From: Gammaproteobacteria bacterium
GTDB lineage: Bacteria; Pseudomonadota; Gammaproteobacteria; Legionellales; Legionellaceae
DNA length: 34,389 nt
Direction of reading: 5' to 3'
NCBI GenBank assembly: GCA_030428185.1
Contig: JAUICE010000019.1
Span: forward strand, 1 to 34,389
The stretch's first letter is position 1; every line of letters begins with the position of its first letter. Of the stretch, positions 25,852-34,389 are shown one piece after another. The translations under genes were made by a program, and so were the position numbers. The notes beneath the pieces are model-generated. The model was not told the DNA's origin. It was given only the letters and a program-made list of their open reading frames with translations, and made no database searches.

Positions 25852-25874
25852 TTATCCACAATTAATGTGGATAA
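25852..25874. promoter_or_regulatory. Two perfect DnaA boxes, inverted
   Basis: TTATCCACA (25852-25860) and TGTGGATAA (25866-25874) are both exact matches to the strongest DnaA box and face each other across ATTAA. They lie in the 262-base gap between the Tsx-like gene and the gene at 24561-25709. Flanking genes are not those usually next to oriC, and no T-run follows on either strand, so a terminator is unlikely. DnaA binding is inferred from the match; the pair might instead be a hairpin or another factor's palindrome. Confidence 0.5.
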
Positions 25875-25971
25875 TTTATGGGAGCTCTAATTGTAAAGTT
25901 TTATGAAAAAATCGTTCATCATGTGATGGTAGGTCGCAGGCATTATTGGTTAGGTAAGTATGGCTTCTATG

Positions 25972-26706
25972 TCAAACTAGCTTCCATGTTACCATTAGTT
26001 CTGGTATTGACTCATTGACACCTTTAAGTGCAAAAGCGTTATGCCAGTATCTGTATCGAAATCCAGCAAAAAGAATATTTGGTGTGTTAAACAAATTCCC
26101 TGCATCAAGCATTAATTGAGGCACAGCTAGCAAGTTGCTTTTTGTTTCACCTTCTTTGCCTGCGTAATCAACGAAACCACCAAATTCAAACTTAAACTTA
26201 TCAAATAAGGTGAAGGGAGCATCCCAAGCTAGAGTAATTTGATATGTTTTACCACTAATTGAAATATTATCTCGTAAGTATGTATTTAATTTTACCCATT
26301 TAAATCCAGGGATAGATAAATCAGTACCCAAACCATATAAGAAGGCACTAAAATTATTTCCGGTATTAATTTGGCCTGCGATTAATATATCTTTTATAGA
26401 GCCAGTAGTTAATTTGTGTTTGATTAGTTTACTTAAGCTTAGTCTAGGGTGCCACTCACTATATAGATAAACACTTTTGCGCCCAATATCCCTATTGTCG
26501 AGAAATAAAAAATTATCACCGTAAAGCCAGCTGTCGGCATAGTCAAAGCGTAAAGTGGTTCGTTCTTCACTATTTGTTGGATAACCGCTTCCATGATATA
26601 CAGAAACATAAAATTTCTGCCAGCTGACATAATCTGAAGCGTACACAGTATATGGACATAGCGCAATGAGAGAAATAAGTACTTTTAAAGAAAGATAGTT
26701 TTTCAT
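25972..26706 (-). CDS. Tsx-like outer-membrane channel protein
   Basis: A 244-residue protein with a signal peptide (about 1-23, ending VYA) and a mature part of alternating hydrophobic and polar residues that suggests a beta-barrel. Segments in order resemble the nucleoside channel Tsx family: DYADSWLYGDNFLFLDN, then SEWHPRLSLSKL and YGLGTDLSIPGFKWVKLN, and a C-terminal RYRYWHNAF. E. coli Tsx transports nucleosides across the outer membrane, but the similarity is distant and the last residue is Val, not the usual Phe. The Tsx/OmpK-like superfamily is the safer call. I use ATG 26706, which gives a standard signal peptide; ATG 26721 is upstream in frame. It lies alone on the minus strand, divergent from sdhC. 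Confidence 0.65.
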   Translation of the reverse strand: MKNYLSLKVLISLIALCPYTVYASDYVSWQKFYVSVYHGSGYPTNSEERTTLRFDYADSWLYGDNFLFLDNRDIGRKSVYLYSEWHPRLSLSKLIKHKLTTGSIKDILIAGQINTGNNFSAFLYGLGTDLSIPGFKWVKLNTYLRDNISISGKTYQITLAWDAPFTLFDKFKFEFGGFVDYAGKEGETKSNLLAVPQLMLDAGNLFNTPNILFAGFRYRYWHNAFALKGVNESIPELMVTWKLV

Positions 26707-26976
26707 GATATGCAGATACACGTTAAAAAAAGATTCATATACAAAACGATAAAAGAGTTTATTCGAACCTATTGGATTTAGAGAAAAAAACTTAAATAGA
26801 ATGTCATTTCATAGTTTCAATATTCCAATGTTTGTTATGTTGACATAATCTTTCCGACTTGGATAGGGAGTAGTGTTGTTATCTGTTTGTATTGGATAAC
26901 GATGAAAAGTATCGTTGATGACTTACAAGATTACGTATTGACTCTATAAGGTTGTGACCATTCATTCAAACCATAT

Positions 26977-27009
26977 CTAGCTCTAGGCTATTTGCAGCTA
27001 GGTATAGCC
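26977..27009. other. Two interlaced inverted repeats before sdhC
   Basis: CTAGCT (26977-26982) pairs with AGCTAG (26996-27001), and GGCTAT (26986-26991) pairs with ATAGCC (27004-27009). The arms alternate A-B-A'-B', so as RNA they would form either competing hairpins or an H-type pseudoknot; as DNA they are two overlapping dyads 17-50 bases upstream of the extended -10. Confidence 0.35.
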
Positions 27010-27025
27010 GCCAAGGGGCAATGGG

Positions 27026-27034
27026 TGTTATAAT
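27026..27034 (+). promoter_or_regulatory. Extended -10 promoter for sdhCDAB-sucAB
   Basis: TGT followed by a perfect TATAAT (27029-27034) is an ideal extended -10 element, which can work without a good -35; none is seen. The predicted start is near 27041, giving a leader of about 73 bases before the sdhC GTG at 27114. Confidence 0.5.
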
Positions 27035-27113
27035 TCTCCTCGTCTTTTTAGATACCTGCGTTGAATTTAATAGAAATTAACTCTAAATATCCTATTTGAG
27101 TGATGAGGTTATT

Positions 27114-27488
27114 GTGAATAAAAAAAAACCTGTAAACCTTGATTTAATGACCATAAAGCTGCCTTTTGTTGCATTATGCTCAATTTTGCACCGACTTTCT
27201 GGGTTGTTACTGTTTGTGCTGATCCCTCTTAGCTTGTATGGCTTATCTTTATCTTTATCTTCAGAGAAAAGTTTTCTTGCTGTTAAGGCATTTTTAGCCG
27301 CTCCACTATACAAAAGTGTTTTGCTCTTATTCATTACAGCGTTTCTTTATCATCTTATTGCGGGTATTCGCCATATGGTTATGGATCTTGGTTTTGGTGA
27401 GCACATCACCAGTGCGAAATTTTCTGCGATGATGCTTTGGGTTGTTGTTATTGTCGTGGCTTTATTTGTTGGAGTGACATTATGGTAA
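27114..27488 (+). CDS. sdhC: Succinate dehydrogenase cytochrome b556 subunit
   Basis: SdhC is one of two membrane anchors of complex II and helps bind haem b and ubiquinone. The 124-residue protein has three hydrophobic segments, the PVNLDL start, and SILHRLSG with quinone-site Ser23 and Arg27. The haem ligand His80 lies in AFLYHLIAGIRHMVMD. All are the E. coli residues shifted by four. The start is GTG 27114 with GAGG at 27105-27108 five bases upstream; a TTG at 27096 in frame is less likely. It is first in the sdhCDAB-sucAB series and overlaps sdhD by seven bases. Confidence 0.95.
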   Translation: MNKKKPVNLDLMTIKLPFVALCSILHRLSGLLLFVLIPLSLYGLSLSLSSEKSFLAVKAFLAAPLYKSVLLLFITAFLYHLIAGIRHMVMDLGFGEHITSAKFSAMMLWVVVIVVALFVGVTLW

Positions 27489-27829
27489 ATAGCGTTACAA
27501 GCTTAACAGGCAATGGTTTAAAAGATTGGTTGATTCAGCGTATATCAGCGTTGGTTATCGCTATTTATAGTGTGTTTCTATTGGTATTTATTTGTTTTCA
27601 TACTCCTTTAACTTATTCCGTATGGTCAGCCCTTTTTCATCATGAGGTGATGCGTATCGCCTCAATGCTGATGTTGCTTGCACTCAGTTTGCATGCTTGG
27701 GTTGGTGTCTGGACCGTAACGACTGATTACATAAAGTGCTACATTGTGCGCTTGGTGCTACAAGTGGCAGTGGTTTTATTTTTACTTATATGCTTCATTT
27801 GGGGCATCTCTATGATTTGGGGGCAATAA
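27482..27829 (+). CDS. sdhD: Succinate dehydrogenase membrane anchor subunit
   Basis: The second hydrophobic anchor of complex II, 115 residues as in E. coli. The start ATG 27482 lies inside the end of sdhC, giving MVNSVTSLTGNG like E. coli MVSNASALGRNG. Three membrane segments are present. His71 (LSLHAWVG) and the quinone-site Asp82-Tyr83 (TTDY) fall at exactly the E. coli positions, and the C-terminus WGISMIWG matches the family. sdhA begins three bases after the stop, so translation is probably coupled through the operon. It works at the inner membrane with SdhC and passes electrons from SdhB to ubiquinone. Confidence 0.95.
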   Translation: MVNSVTSLTGNGLKDWLIQRISALVIAIYSVFLLVFICFHTPLTYSVWSALFHHEVMRIASMLMLLALSLHAWVGVWTVTTDYIKCYIVRLVLQVAVVLFLLICFIWGISMIWGQ

Positions 27830-27832
27830 TCT

Positions 27833-29608
27833 ATGACTACTGCACGTATGAAGTTTGATGCTGTGATTGTTGGTGCCGGTGGTGCCGGTATGAGGGCGGC
27901 TTTGCAGTTGTCTAATTCTGGATTAAAAGTAGCGCTTATTTCAAAAGTTTTTCCCACGAGATCTCATACTGTTTCAGCGCAGGGCGGTATCACTGCAGCA
28001 CTTGCTAACGGTGATGATGATGATTGGCGCTGGCATATGTATGATACTGTGAAAGGTGCTGATTATATTGGTGATCAAGAAGCTATAGAATATATGTGTA
28101 AGGCGGGACCAGAAGTGGTTTATGAGCTTGAGCATATGGGCCTTCCATTTTCACGTATGGATAATGGACGTATTTATCAACGACCATTTGGTGGGCAATC
28201 AAAAAACTTTGGCCAGGGGCAGGCCACAAGAACTTGTGCCGCGGCTGATAGAACAGGCCATGCATTACTTCATACACTTTATCAGCAGAATATTCAGGCT
28301 AAGACAAGCATTTTTAGTGAATGGTACGCTATTGATTTTGTAAAAGATGCGCAAGGTGAAGTGGCTGGTTTAGTAGCCATGTCGATTGAGTCTGGTGAGT
28401 TGGTTTTCTTTCAGTCAAGAGTATGTATTTTAGCAACCGGTGGTGCGGGACGTATCTATCAGTCAACAACTAATGCACACATTAACACTGGTGACGGCTT
28501 TGGTATGGCCTTGCGCGCAGGCGTTCCTCTACAAGATATGGAAATGTGGCAGTTTCATCCTACAGGTATTGCTGGTGCAGGAACACTGGTTACAGAAGGT
28601 TGTCGCGGAGAGGGTGGTTATCTTATCAATAAAGATGGTGAACGTTTTATGGAGCGTTATGCGCCACATGTAAAAGATCTCGCATCGCGTGATGTTGTTT
28701 CAAGGGCAATGTCTTTAGAAATACGTGATGGCAAGGGATTTGATAAGAATGGTATTCAGCATGTTAAACTCAAGCTCGATCATTTAGGTGGCGACTTAAT
28801 TAAGTCACGATTGCCTGGCATTCGAGAATTATCTATGACGTTTGCTGGTGTTGACCCCATTAAAGAGCCAATACCTGTTGTGCCCACCTGCCATTATAGT
28901 ATGGGTGGGATTCCAACGAATATGCATGGGCAAGTATTAACAACTGATAAGTGGGGTAGAGACACTGTTGTTCAAGGACTTTATGCCGTTGGGGAGTGTG
29001 CGTGTGTATCTGTCCATGGCGCTAATCGGTTGGGTGGTAACTCATTACTAGATTTAGTGGTTTTTGGCCGTGCAGCGGGGCTTCATATCGAAGAATTATG
29101 GCGAAATAATGAAGTTCCAGAACAACATTACATTGCTCAAGACGATATTGATTTTTCACTGAAACGCTTCAATAGATGGCAAGACTCCTCAGAAGATGGT
29201 GAGCGCTTTTATACTATCAAAAAAGAGATGCAAGCAGTTATGCAGCAGGATTTTGGTGTCTTCCGTTTAGGCGATAGTATGGAGCAGGGCTTAGAAAAGT
29301 TAAATGAGCTGCGAGAGCGCTTAAGTCATGCATCACTTAGTGATAAGAGTGAAGTCTTTAATACAGCACGTATAGAAGCGCTAGAGTTGGATAATCTAAT
29401 GGCGACCGCTTATGCAACAGCGCTGTCCGCTTTAACACGTACGGAAAGTCGTGGAGCACATAGTCGTGAAGATTATCCGAAAAGAGACGATAAGAAGTGG
29501 ATTAAACATACACTTTATCACGAAGAAAGTGACAAAATTAGCTTCAGAGCGGTTAATATAAAACCAAAGCACGTTCCGACATTTGAACCAAAAGAACGTG
29601 TATATTAA
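27833..29608 (+). CDS. sdhA: Succinate dehydrogenase flavoprotein subunit
   Basis: SdhA oxidises succinate to fumarate with covalently bound FAD, at the cytosolic face of the inner membrane. The 591-residue protein has the dinucleotide-binding [12 protein letters not shown] near 13-24 and His45 in [10 protein letters not shown], the flavin attachment residue at the E. coli position. [29 protein letters not shown] and [20 protein letters not shown] are also present. Start ATG 27833 keeps His45 numbering; the Met at codon 6 is less likely. It is nearly full length against the E. coli enzyme (588). The sdhB start lies 14 bases after its stop. Confidence 0.97.
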   Translation: MTTARMKFDAVIVGAGGAGMRAALQLSNSGLKVALISKVFPTRSHTVSAQGGITAALANGDDDDWRWHMYDTVKGADYIGDQEAIEYMCKAGPEVVYELEHMGLPFSRMDNGRIYQRPFGGQSKNFGQGQATRTCAAADRTGHALLHTLYQQNIQAKTSIFSEWYAIDFVKDAQGEVAGLVAMSIESGELVFFQSRVCILATGGAGRIYQSTTNAHINTGDGFGMALRAGVPLQDMEMWQFHPTGIAGAGTLVTEGCRGEGGYLINKDGERFMERYAPHVKDLASRDVVSRAMSLEIRDGKGFDKNGIQHVKLKLDHLGGDLIKSRLPGIRELSMTFAGVDPIKEPIPVVPTCHYSMGGIPTNMHGQVLTTDKWGRDTVVQGLYAVGECACVSVHGANRLGGNSLLDLVVFGRAAGLHIEELWRNNEVPEQHYIAQDDIDFSLKRFNRWQDSSEDGERFYTIKKEMQAVMQQDFGVFRLGDSMEQGLEKLNELRERLSHASLSDKSEVFNTARIEALELDNLMATAYATALSALTRTESRGAHSREDYPKRDDKKWIKHTLYHEESDKISFRAVNIKPKHVPTFEPKERVY

Positions 29609-29622
29609 AAGTGGAGTATGAC

Positions 29623-30342
29623 ATGTCCGATAATAAAACAGTTCACTTAAGTGTCTACCGCTATAATCCCAGTATAGATGCTAAGCCACATATGCAGTCT
29701 TATGAACTAAGTGTTGAAGCACATGAAGATCCGATGGTATTAACCTTGTTGGAGCGATTAAAAGACGAGCAAGATGAAGCCGTTAGTTACCGAAGATCTT
29801 GTCGAGAGGGGGTTTGTGGCTCTGATGGCATGAATATTAATGGTAAGAATGGACTAGCTTGCATTACCCCTTTATCTAAGCTGGGTAATAAAATTGTCAT
29901 CAGGCCTTTACCAGGATTTCCAGTGATCAGAGATTTGGTCGTTGATATGACTCAATTTTATGAACAATATGAGCGTATTGAACCTTATTTGCAAAATCAT
30001 ACGACGCCGCCTGCGAAAGAGCGCTTACAAACGCCTGAAGAAAGAGCAAAATTAGATGGTTTGTATGAGTGCATTCTATGCGCGTGTTGCTCAAGCTCGT
30101 GCCCTTCATTTTGGTGGAATCCAGATAAATTTGTTGGCCCAGCAGGATTATTACAAGCGAGAAGATTTCTTGCCGATAGTCGTGATACAGCAAAAGATAA
30201 GCGCTTAAGCAATCTTCAAGATCCATTTAGTGTTTTTCGATGCAGAACGATTATGAACTGTGCGTCTGTATGTCCTAAGGGGCTGAACCCAACGAAGGCG
30301 ATTGGTGATATACGAAAACAAATGTTAGACAGAGAAGTTTAA
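29623..30342 (+). CDS. sdhB: Succinate dehydrogenase iron-sulfur subunit
   Basis: SdhB relays electrons from FAD to quinone through three Fe-S centres. With the ATG at 29623 (GGAG six bases upstream) the protein has 239 residues, near E. coli's 238. The [2Fe-2S] ligands are Cys60, Cys65, Asp68 and Cys80 (CREGVCGSDG). The [4Fe-4S] ligands are Cys150, Cys153, Cys156 and Cys217, and the [3Fe-4S] ligands are Cys160, Cys207 and Cys213, in CILCACCSSSCP and MNCASVCPKGLNP. A GTG at 29611 in frame is rejected as start because it would overlap the GGAG. sucA follows 63 bases later. Confidence 0.97.
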   Translation: MSDNKTVHLSVYRYNPSIDAKPHMQSYELSVEAHEDPMVLTLLERLKDEQDEAVSYRRSCREGVCGSDGMNINGKNGLACITPLSKLGNKIVIRPLPGFPVIRDLVVDMTQFYEQYERIEPYLQNHTTPPAKERLQTPEERAKLDGLYECILCACCSSSCPSFWWNPDKFVGPAGLLQARRFLADSRDTAKDKRLSNLQDPFSVFRCRTIMNCASVCPKGLNPTKAIGDIRKQMLDREV

Positions 30343-30369
30343 TTTATAGGTACGGAGCATACTATTTAG

Positions 30370-30395
30370 GCATAAGAGAGTCACTGCTGTTATGC
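30370..30395 (+). promoter_or_regulatory. Hairpin next to the sucA ribosome binding site
   Basis: GCATAA (30370-30375) and TTATGC (30390-30395) pair around a 14-base loop. The 3' arm ends at the base before GGAG (30396-30399), which lies six bases before the sucA ATG. The stem does not bury the GGAG but could affect ribosome access or mark an RNA-processing site. It is not followed by a T-run. Confidence 0.3.
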
Positions 30396-30405
30396 GGAGA
30401 ATGAA

Positions 30406-33216
30406 ATGAACAAAAGCTCAATGCAAGATTTATGGTTAAGCTCGCACTTAGATGGTGGGAGCATGGCGTATATCGATTCTTTATATGAGGATTACTTAAA
30501 GAATCCTAACTCGGTTTCTGAAAAATGGCGCCAATTTTTTTCTAAATTACCTTCTGTTGGTGTCAATCAAAAAGAGTATTCTCATCAAGAAATCAGAGAA
30601 GCGTTTGCAACAAGAGACTGGTCTAAATCCCTAGCATTCCCGCAAAGTAACTCAGATAGCGCATCATCAGGAAGTCTATATCAATTGCTGATGGCATATC
30701 GCTTGTTTGGGCATCAGCAGGCGTGCTTGAATCCATTGACAAACGATCTTAGAACCCACAATCCACACTTGGATTATAAACATTATGGGTTTTCAGATGC
30801 TGATTTAGAATCTACTTTCTCAATTAAATCGTCTCTGTTTTCTGAAGAGAAGACGCTAGCTGCAACTATTAAGGCCTTAGATGCAACCTATTGTGGCTCA
30901 ATTGGCTTTGAGTATATGCACATTACCAATGAAGAGGAACTTGAGTGGTTGCAGGCGAAAATCGAGTCATCACATGGTCAAGGTGCTTTTAAAGAAGTAG
31001 AGCAGAAGACAATATTAAAACATTTATCAGCCGCTGAAGGGTTAGAGCGTTATTTGGGGTCTCGCTATGTTGGACAAAAGCGTTTTTCATTAGAAGGCGG
31101 TGAAACGCTTATTCCTATGATGAAGTTTATCATTGATGAAGCGGGCGCGTTTGGCGTTAAAGAAACTGTATTTGGTATGGCTCATCGTGGCAGGCTCAAT
31201 ATGTTAGTCAACGTGTTGGGTAAGGCGCCATCGGAATTGTTTGATGAGTTTGAAGGTAAACAAGAAAGTGATGGTTCAGGTGATGTCAAATATCACATGG
31301 GCTACTCTTCTGATGTTCCCACTAAATTTGGTGGTATGCATTTGGCAATGTCATTCAATCCATCACATTTGGAGATCATATCACCTGTCGTTATGGGTTC
31401 AGTGCGTTCTCGCATGCGTCGTCGTGATGACTTGGAAACTAGGCAGAAAGTATTACCGATTGTCATGCATGGTGATGCAGCGTTTGCGGGCCAAGGTGTG
31501 GTGATGGAAACGTTTAACTTCTCGCAAGCTAGAGGTTATTGTGTTGGTGGTACCATACATGTAGTGATTAATAACCAAATAGGATTTACAACCTCTAATC
31601 CGTTAGATGCTCGTTCAACTCTATATTGTACTGATGTGGCGAAGATGGTTCAGGCACCTATCTTTCATGTGAATGCCGATGATCCTGAAGCTTGTGTGTT
31701 TGTCGCAAAACTTGCTTTTGAATATCGTATGCGTTTTAAAAAAGATGTCGTTATTGACTTAGTTTGTTATAGAAGGCATGGACATAATGAAGCCGACGAA
31801 CCTTCAGTGACACAGCCAATGATGTATCAAACCATTAAGCAACTTAAAACTACAAGAGCATTATACGCTGATAAGCTGATTAATTTAGGTCTTATTAACG
31901 CGGATGAAGCGGGTAAAATGGTAAGCGATTATCGCCAGCTACTTGATAGTGGCAAGCCTTTGATTGAAACGGTTGAAGGTGAGTATGATGGAAAAATTCT
32001 TATCGATTGGTCTAGATATTTAAATACTAAGTGGAGTGAGTCCTGCGATACCACGGTTACACCTGAAAAAATTGCTACATTATCTAAACAGCTACAGAAG
32101 TTACCAGAAGATTTTGAGCTTCATCCGGTTGTTAAAAGATTATTTACTGATCAGCAAAAAATGGCAGAAGGTTTAATCCCAATGAATTGGGGATTTGCAG
32201 AAACACTTGCATATGCGAGTTTAGTTGACTCAGGTCACGCTGTTAGGTTATCAGGGCAAGATTGTGGTCGTGGTACTTTCGCTCATCGCCACGCGGTGCT
32301 ACACGATAAGAAGACTGGGTGTGAATTTATACCACTGGCAAATATTAGCCAATCACAAAAACCATTTATAGTGATTGACTCAGTGCTTTCAGAAGAAGCA
32401 GTGCTTGCTTTTGAATATGGTTTTTCTGCAGCAGAGCCGAATACCTTGGTCATTTGGGAAGCTCAATTTGGTGATTTTGTTAATGGCGCACAGGTTGTTA
32501 TTGATCAATTCATTAGCTCTGGCGAACAAAAATGGGGTCGCTTGTGTGGGTTAACGATGTTATTACCACACGGTTTTGAAGGGCAAGGTCCAGAGCATTC
32601 ATCTGCACGCTTGGAGCGGTTTCTGCAATTGTGCGCTGAGCAAAATATGCAGGTTGTGATGCCCTCAACACCCGCTCAAATATTCCACGTTCTAAGGCGC
32701 CAAATGCTTAGAAACTTCCGCAAGCCATTGGTCATTATGTCACCGAAGAGTCTACTTAGACATAAACTTGCAGTATCTCCTTTAGAGGATTTATCTCAAG
32801 GTAAATTTCATGCAGTCATACCAGAAGTCGACACACTGGAACATAAGCGTGTTAAAAGAGTTGTCTTATGCAGTGGAAAGGTCTATTACGATTTGTTAAT
32901 AAAAAGGCGTAGTAACCAGCAAAAAGAAGTCGCTATTGTGCGTGTTGAGCAATTGTATCCATTCCCAGTTGTTGATTTGAGCAACATATTGCAACAGTAT
33001 CCAAATGCTACGGATATTGTTTGGTGCCAGGAAGAGCCGAAAAATCAAGGCGCATGGTATTGTTCACAGCACCATATGCGACAATCAATGAGCGCGAAAC
33101 AAACACTACGTTTTGTCGGGCGCAAGTCTTCTGCAGCACCAGCTGTTGGTAGTGCTTCTTTGCATGCAAAACAGCAATCTGGGCTTGTTGATGAAGCATT
33201 AGAAAATTTGAAATAA
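30406..33216 (+). CDS. sucA: 2-oxoglutarate dehydrogenase E1 component
   Basis: E1o decarboxylates 2-oxoglutarate with thiamine diphosphate and passes the succinyl group to lipoyl-E2 (SucB). At 936 residues it matches E. coli SucA (933). The N-terminal helix segment (SLYEDYLKNPNSVSEKWRQFF) is the E2-binding part. The E1 core has GMAHRGRLNMLVNVLGK, a diphosphate/metal site GDAAFAGQGVVMETFN (about 355-370) and NNQIGFTTS (about 388-396). The C-terminal part includes the transketolase-like domain with GQDCGRGTF and HGFEGQGPEHSSARLERF. The start ATG 30406 is set by GGAG at 30396-30399; another ATG at 30401 is out of frame. It sits between sdhB and sucB, the usual gammaproteobacterial order. Confidence 0.97.
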   Translation: MNKSSMQDLWLSSHLDGGSMAYIDSLYEDYLKNPNSVSEKWRQFFSKLPSVGVNQKEYSHQEIREAFATRDWSKSLAFPQSNSDSASSGSLYQLLMAYRLFGHQQACLNPLTNDLRTHNPHLDYKHYGFSDADLESTFSIKSSLFSEEKTLAATIKALDATYCGSIGFEYMHITNEEELEWLQAKIESSHGQGAFKEVEQKTILKHLSAAEGLERYLGSRYVGQKRFSLEGGETLIPMMKFIIDEAGAFGVKETVFGMAHRGRLNMLVNVLGKAPSELFDEFEGKQESDGSGDVKYHMGYSSDVPTKFGGMHLAMSFNPSHLEIISPVVMGSVRSRMRRRDDLETRQKVLPIVMHGDAAFAGQGVVMETFNFSQARGYCVGGTIHVVINNQIGFTTSNPLDARSTLYCTDVAKMVQAPIFHVNADDPEACVFVAKLAFEYRMRFKKDVVIDLVCYRRHGHNEADEPSVTQPMMYQTIKQLKTTRALYADKLINLGLINADEAGKMVSDYRQLLDSGKPLIETVEGEYDGKILIDWSRYLNTKWSESCDTTVTPEKIATLSKQLQKLPEDFELHPVVKRLFTDQQKMAEGLIPMNWGFAETLAYASLVDSGHAVRLSGQDCGRGTFAHRHAVLHDKKTGCEFIPLANISQSQKPFIVIDSVLSEEAVLAFEYGFSAAEPNTLVIWEAQFGDFVNGAQVVIDQFISSGEQKWGRLCGLTMLLPHGFEGQGPEHSSARLERFLQLCAEQNMQVVMPSTPAQIFHVLRRQMLRNFRKPLVIMSPKSLLRHKLAVSPLEDLSQGKFHAVIPEVDTLEHKRVKRVVLCSGKVYYDLLIKRRSNQQKEVAIVRVEQLYPFPVVDLSNILQQYPNATDIVWCQEEPKNQGAWYCSQHHMRQSMSAKQTLRFVGRKSSAAPAVGSASLHAKQQSGLVDEALENLK

Positions 33217-33231
33217 ATAAGAGAGGCACAT

Positions 33232-34389
33232 ATGTCAATCGAAGTTAAGGTTCCGGTTTTACCTGAATCAGTTGCAGACGCTACTGTGGTGAACTGGCAC
33301 AAAAATGTTGGTGACACGGTTACTCAGGATGAAACACTGGTTGATTTAGAGACGGATAAGGTTGTGTTAGAGGTTCCTGCTTCTTGTGATGGTGTGATTA
33401 CTGAAATCAAAGCAGAGGTAGGTCAAGTTGTTGTTGCCGGAGAGTTACTTGCGGTGGTGAAAGCGGGCGCAGCTCCAAAAAAAGAGGCTGATGTAGCCAG
33501 CCCAACAGCCAAGGATACTAAGAACACTTCTGATGACGTTAGTCCTGCAGTAAGACGGTTATTGTCTGAGCATGGGCTAGCAGCCAGTGATGTACAAGGC
33601 TCTGGTAAAGGCGGGCGTGTTATCAAAGAAGATGTTGAAAAACATATCGCTGGTCAAAATAAATCTACTCCTCTTGATGCTGCTCCTTTAACAGTAGGTG
33701 TTAGAGAAGAAAAACGAGTGCCAATGTCGCGCCTAAGAGCTAAAGTGGCAGAGCGTTTGCTTGAAGCGCAACACAATGCTGCAATGCTGACAACTTTTAA
33801 CGAAGTAAACTTGCAAGCAGTTAAAGACTTGCGTGTTGAATACAAAGATGCTTTTGAAAAGAAACACGGCGTACGTTTAGGTTTTATGTCGTTTTTTACT
33901 AAAGCAGTTGTTGAGGCATTAAAGCGTTTTCCAGCAGTGAATGCATCGATTGACGGTAATGATATTGTTTATCATGGCTATTTTGATATTGGTATTGCGG
34001 TATCAACAGAGAGAGGTTTAGTTGTACCTGTATTACGTGACGCTGATAAAATGAGCATGGCTGGTATTGAAGCGTCAATCAATGATTACGCAAAAAGAGC
34101 AAGGGATGGAAAGCTTGCAATTGAAGAAATGCAAGGTGGTACGTTTACGATAACTAATGGTGGTGTGTTTGGTTCTCTGCTAGCAACGCCTATTATTAAT
34201 CCACCACAAACAGGTATTTTAGGGATGCATAAGATAGAGGATAGGCCCGTTGTTGAAAACGGTAATATCGTGATTCGTCCGATGATGTATTTAGCACTTT
34301 CATATGATCATCGTTTAATAGATGGAAAAGAAAGTGTGCAATTTTTAGTGGCTGTTAAGTCACTACTTGAAGATCCAGCAAGACTCTTA
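33232..34389 (+). CDS. sucB: 2-oxoglutarate dehydrogenase E2 component, 3' end cut
   Basis: Dihydrolipoyl succinyltransferase, open to the window edge: 386 codons are visible and only a few seem missing, since the frame ends DPARLL where E. coli has DPTRLLLDV. GAGAGG (33221-33226) precedes ATG 33232. One lipoyl domain (1-80) carries Lys43 in [10 protein letters not shown] linker leads to a peripheral-subunit-binding domain (about 100-140, [13 protein letters not shown] and GGRVIKEDV). The catalytic domain (about 160-386) holds the [12 protein letters not shown] motif with the active-site His and Asp. It is some 15 residues shorter than E. coli SucB (405), seemingly in the linker. sucCD would lie beyond the edge if the usual order holds. 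Confidence 0.96.
   Translation, partial: MSIEVKVPVLPESVADATVVNWHKNVGDTVTQDETLVDLETDKVVLEVPASCDGVITEIKAEVGQVVVAGELLAVVKAGAAPKKEADVASPTAKDTKNTSDDVSPAVRRLLSEHGLAASDVQGSGKGGRVIKEDVEKHIAGQNKSTPLDAAPLTVGVREEKRVPMSRLRAKVAERLLEAQHNAAMLTTFNEVNLQAVKDLRVEYKDAFEKKHGVRLGFMSFFTKAVVEALKRFPAVNASIDGNDIVYHGYFDIGIAVSTERGLVVPVLRDADKMSMAGIEASINDYAKRARDGKLAIEEMQGGTFTITNGGVFGSLLATPIINPPQTGILGMHKIEDRPVVENGNIVIRPMMYLALSYDHRLIDGKESVQFLVAVKSLLEDPARLL

Larger units (their letters stand above)
26707..27113. other. Intergenic region of 407 bases upstream of sdhC
   Basis: No gene is seen. It holds the start region of the minus-strand Tsx-like gene and the control region of the sdh operon. It contains a lone TTGACA (26840-26845) with a poor -10, an inverted repeat AACGAT/ATCGTT (26898-26903 / 26911-26916), the interlaced repeats at 26977-27009 and an extended -10 promoter at 27026-27034. 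Confidence 0.6.

Noticed and set aside
25710-25971. Chromosomal origin (oriC) at the DnaA-box pair
   Set aside because: Only two boxes, no GATC cluster noticed and no typical neighbouring genes; kept only as DnaA boxes.
26840-26868. TTGACA as -35 of an upstream sdh promoter
   Set aside because: The perfect -35 has only ATAGGG or GATAGG at the right distance, at most 3 of 6 matches. It remains possible but is not called.
1-34389. tRNA genes, rRNA, CRISPR arrays, insertion sequences, integrase or attachment sites
   Set aside because: None was seen on reading both strands by eye; no tool search was possible.

Overview
The window is AT-rich chromosomal DNA from a gammaproteobacterium. mutH occurs only in gammaproteobacteria, and the gacA/letA-uvrC pair, dapA followed by a BamC-like lipoprotein, and sdhCDAB-sucAB are gammaproteobacterial arrangements. 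A phhA-letA-uvrC string, a leucine-degradation carboxylase cluster and several large unrecognised proteins with membrane segments, coiled coils and in two cases acidic C-termini suggest a Legionella-like, host-associated lineage. That placement is inference. No rRNA, tRNA, CRISPR array, insertion sequence or integrase was seen.

Layout. 1-230: 5' part of an unknown minus-strand gene. 0.4-4.6 kb (+): Bax-like glucosaminidase, phenylalanine hydroxylase (phhA), GacA/LetA response regulator, uvrC. 4.6-6.2 kb: small glycine-zipper lipoprotein (-), dapA and a BamC-like mini-lipoprotein (+). 6.2-13.2 kb (-): two unknown soluble proteins, a structured gene-free gap, a QueD/PTPS homologue and two large unknown membrane proteins. 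13.2-18.0 kb (-): hmgL, mccA, mccB and a small membrane protein, forming a tight leucine-catabolism operon. 18.1-24.6 kb (+): a cysteine-rich secreted protein, then aspS-mscK-like-mutH-cutA. 24.6-26.7 kb (-): an unknown membrane/coiled-coil protein and a Tsx-like outer-membrane protein. 27.1-34.4 kb (+): sdhC-sdhD-sdhA-sdhB-sucA-sucB, with sucB cut by the window edge just before its stop.

How the genes work together. The right end encodes succinate dehydrogenase and the E1/E2 parts of 2-oxoglutarate dehydrogenase. MccAB and HmgL would turn a leucine breakdown product into acetyl-CoA and acetoacetate, and PhhA opens phenylalanine breakdown through tyrosine. This fits an organism that burns amino acids through the TCA cycle. 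GacA/LetA-type regulators commonly control the switch between growth and transmission or virulence in such bacteria.

Most notable items: AspRS carries the His/Gly pair associated with non-discriminating enzymes; two perfect inverted DnaA boxes lie away from any replication gene; paired palindromes sit on a promoter before an unknown membrane-protein gene; a 54-nt potential multi-arm structure lies in a gene-free gap; BamC is reduced to about its N-terminal segment; the leucine cluster lacks the middle enzyme; and five unrecognised genes deserve effector testing.
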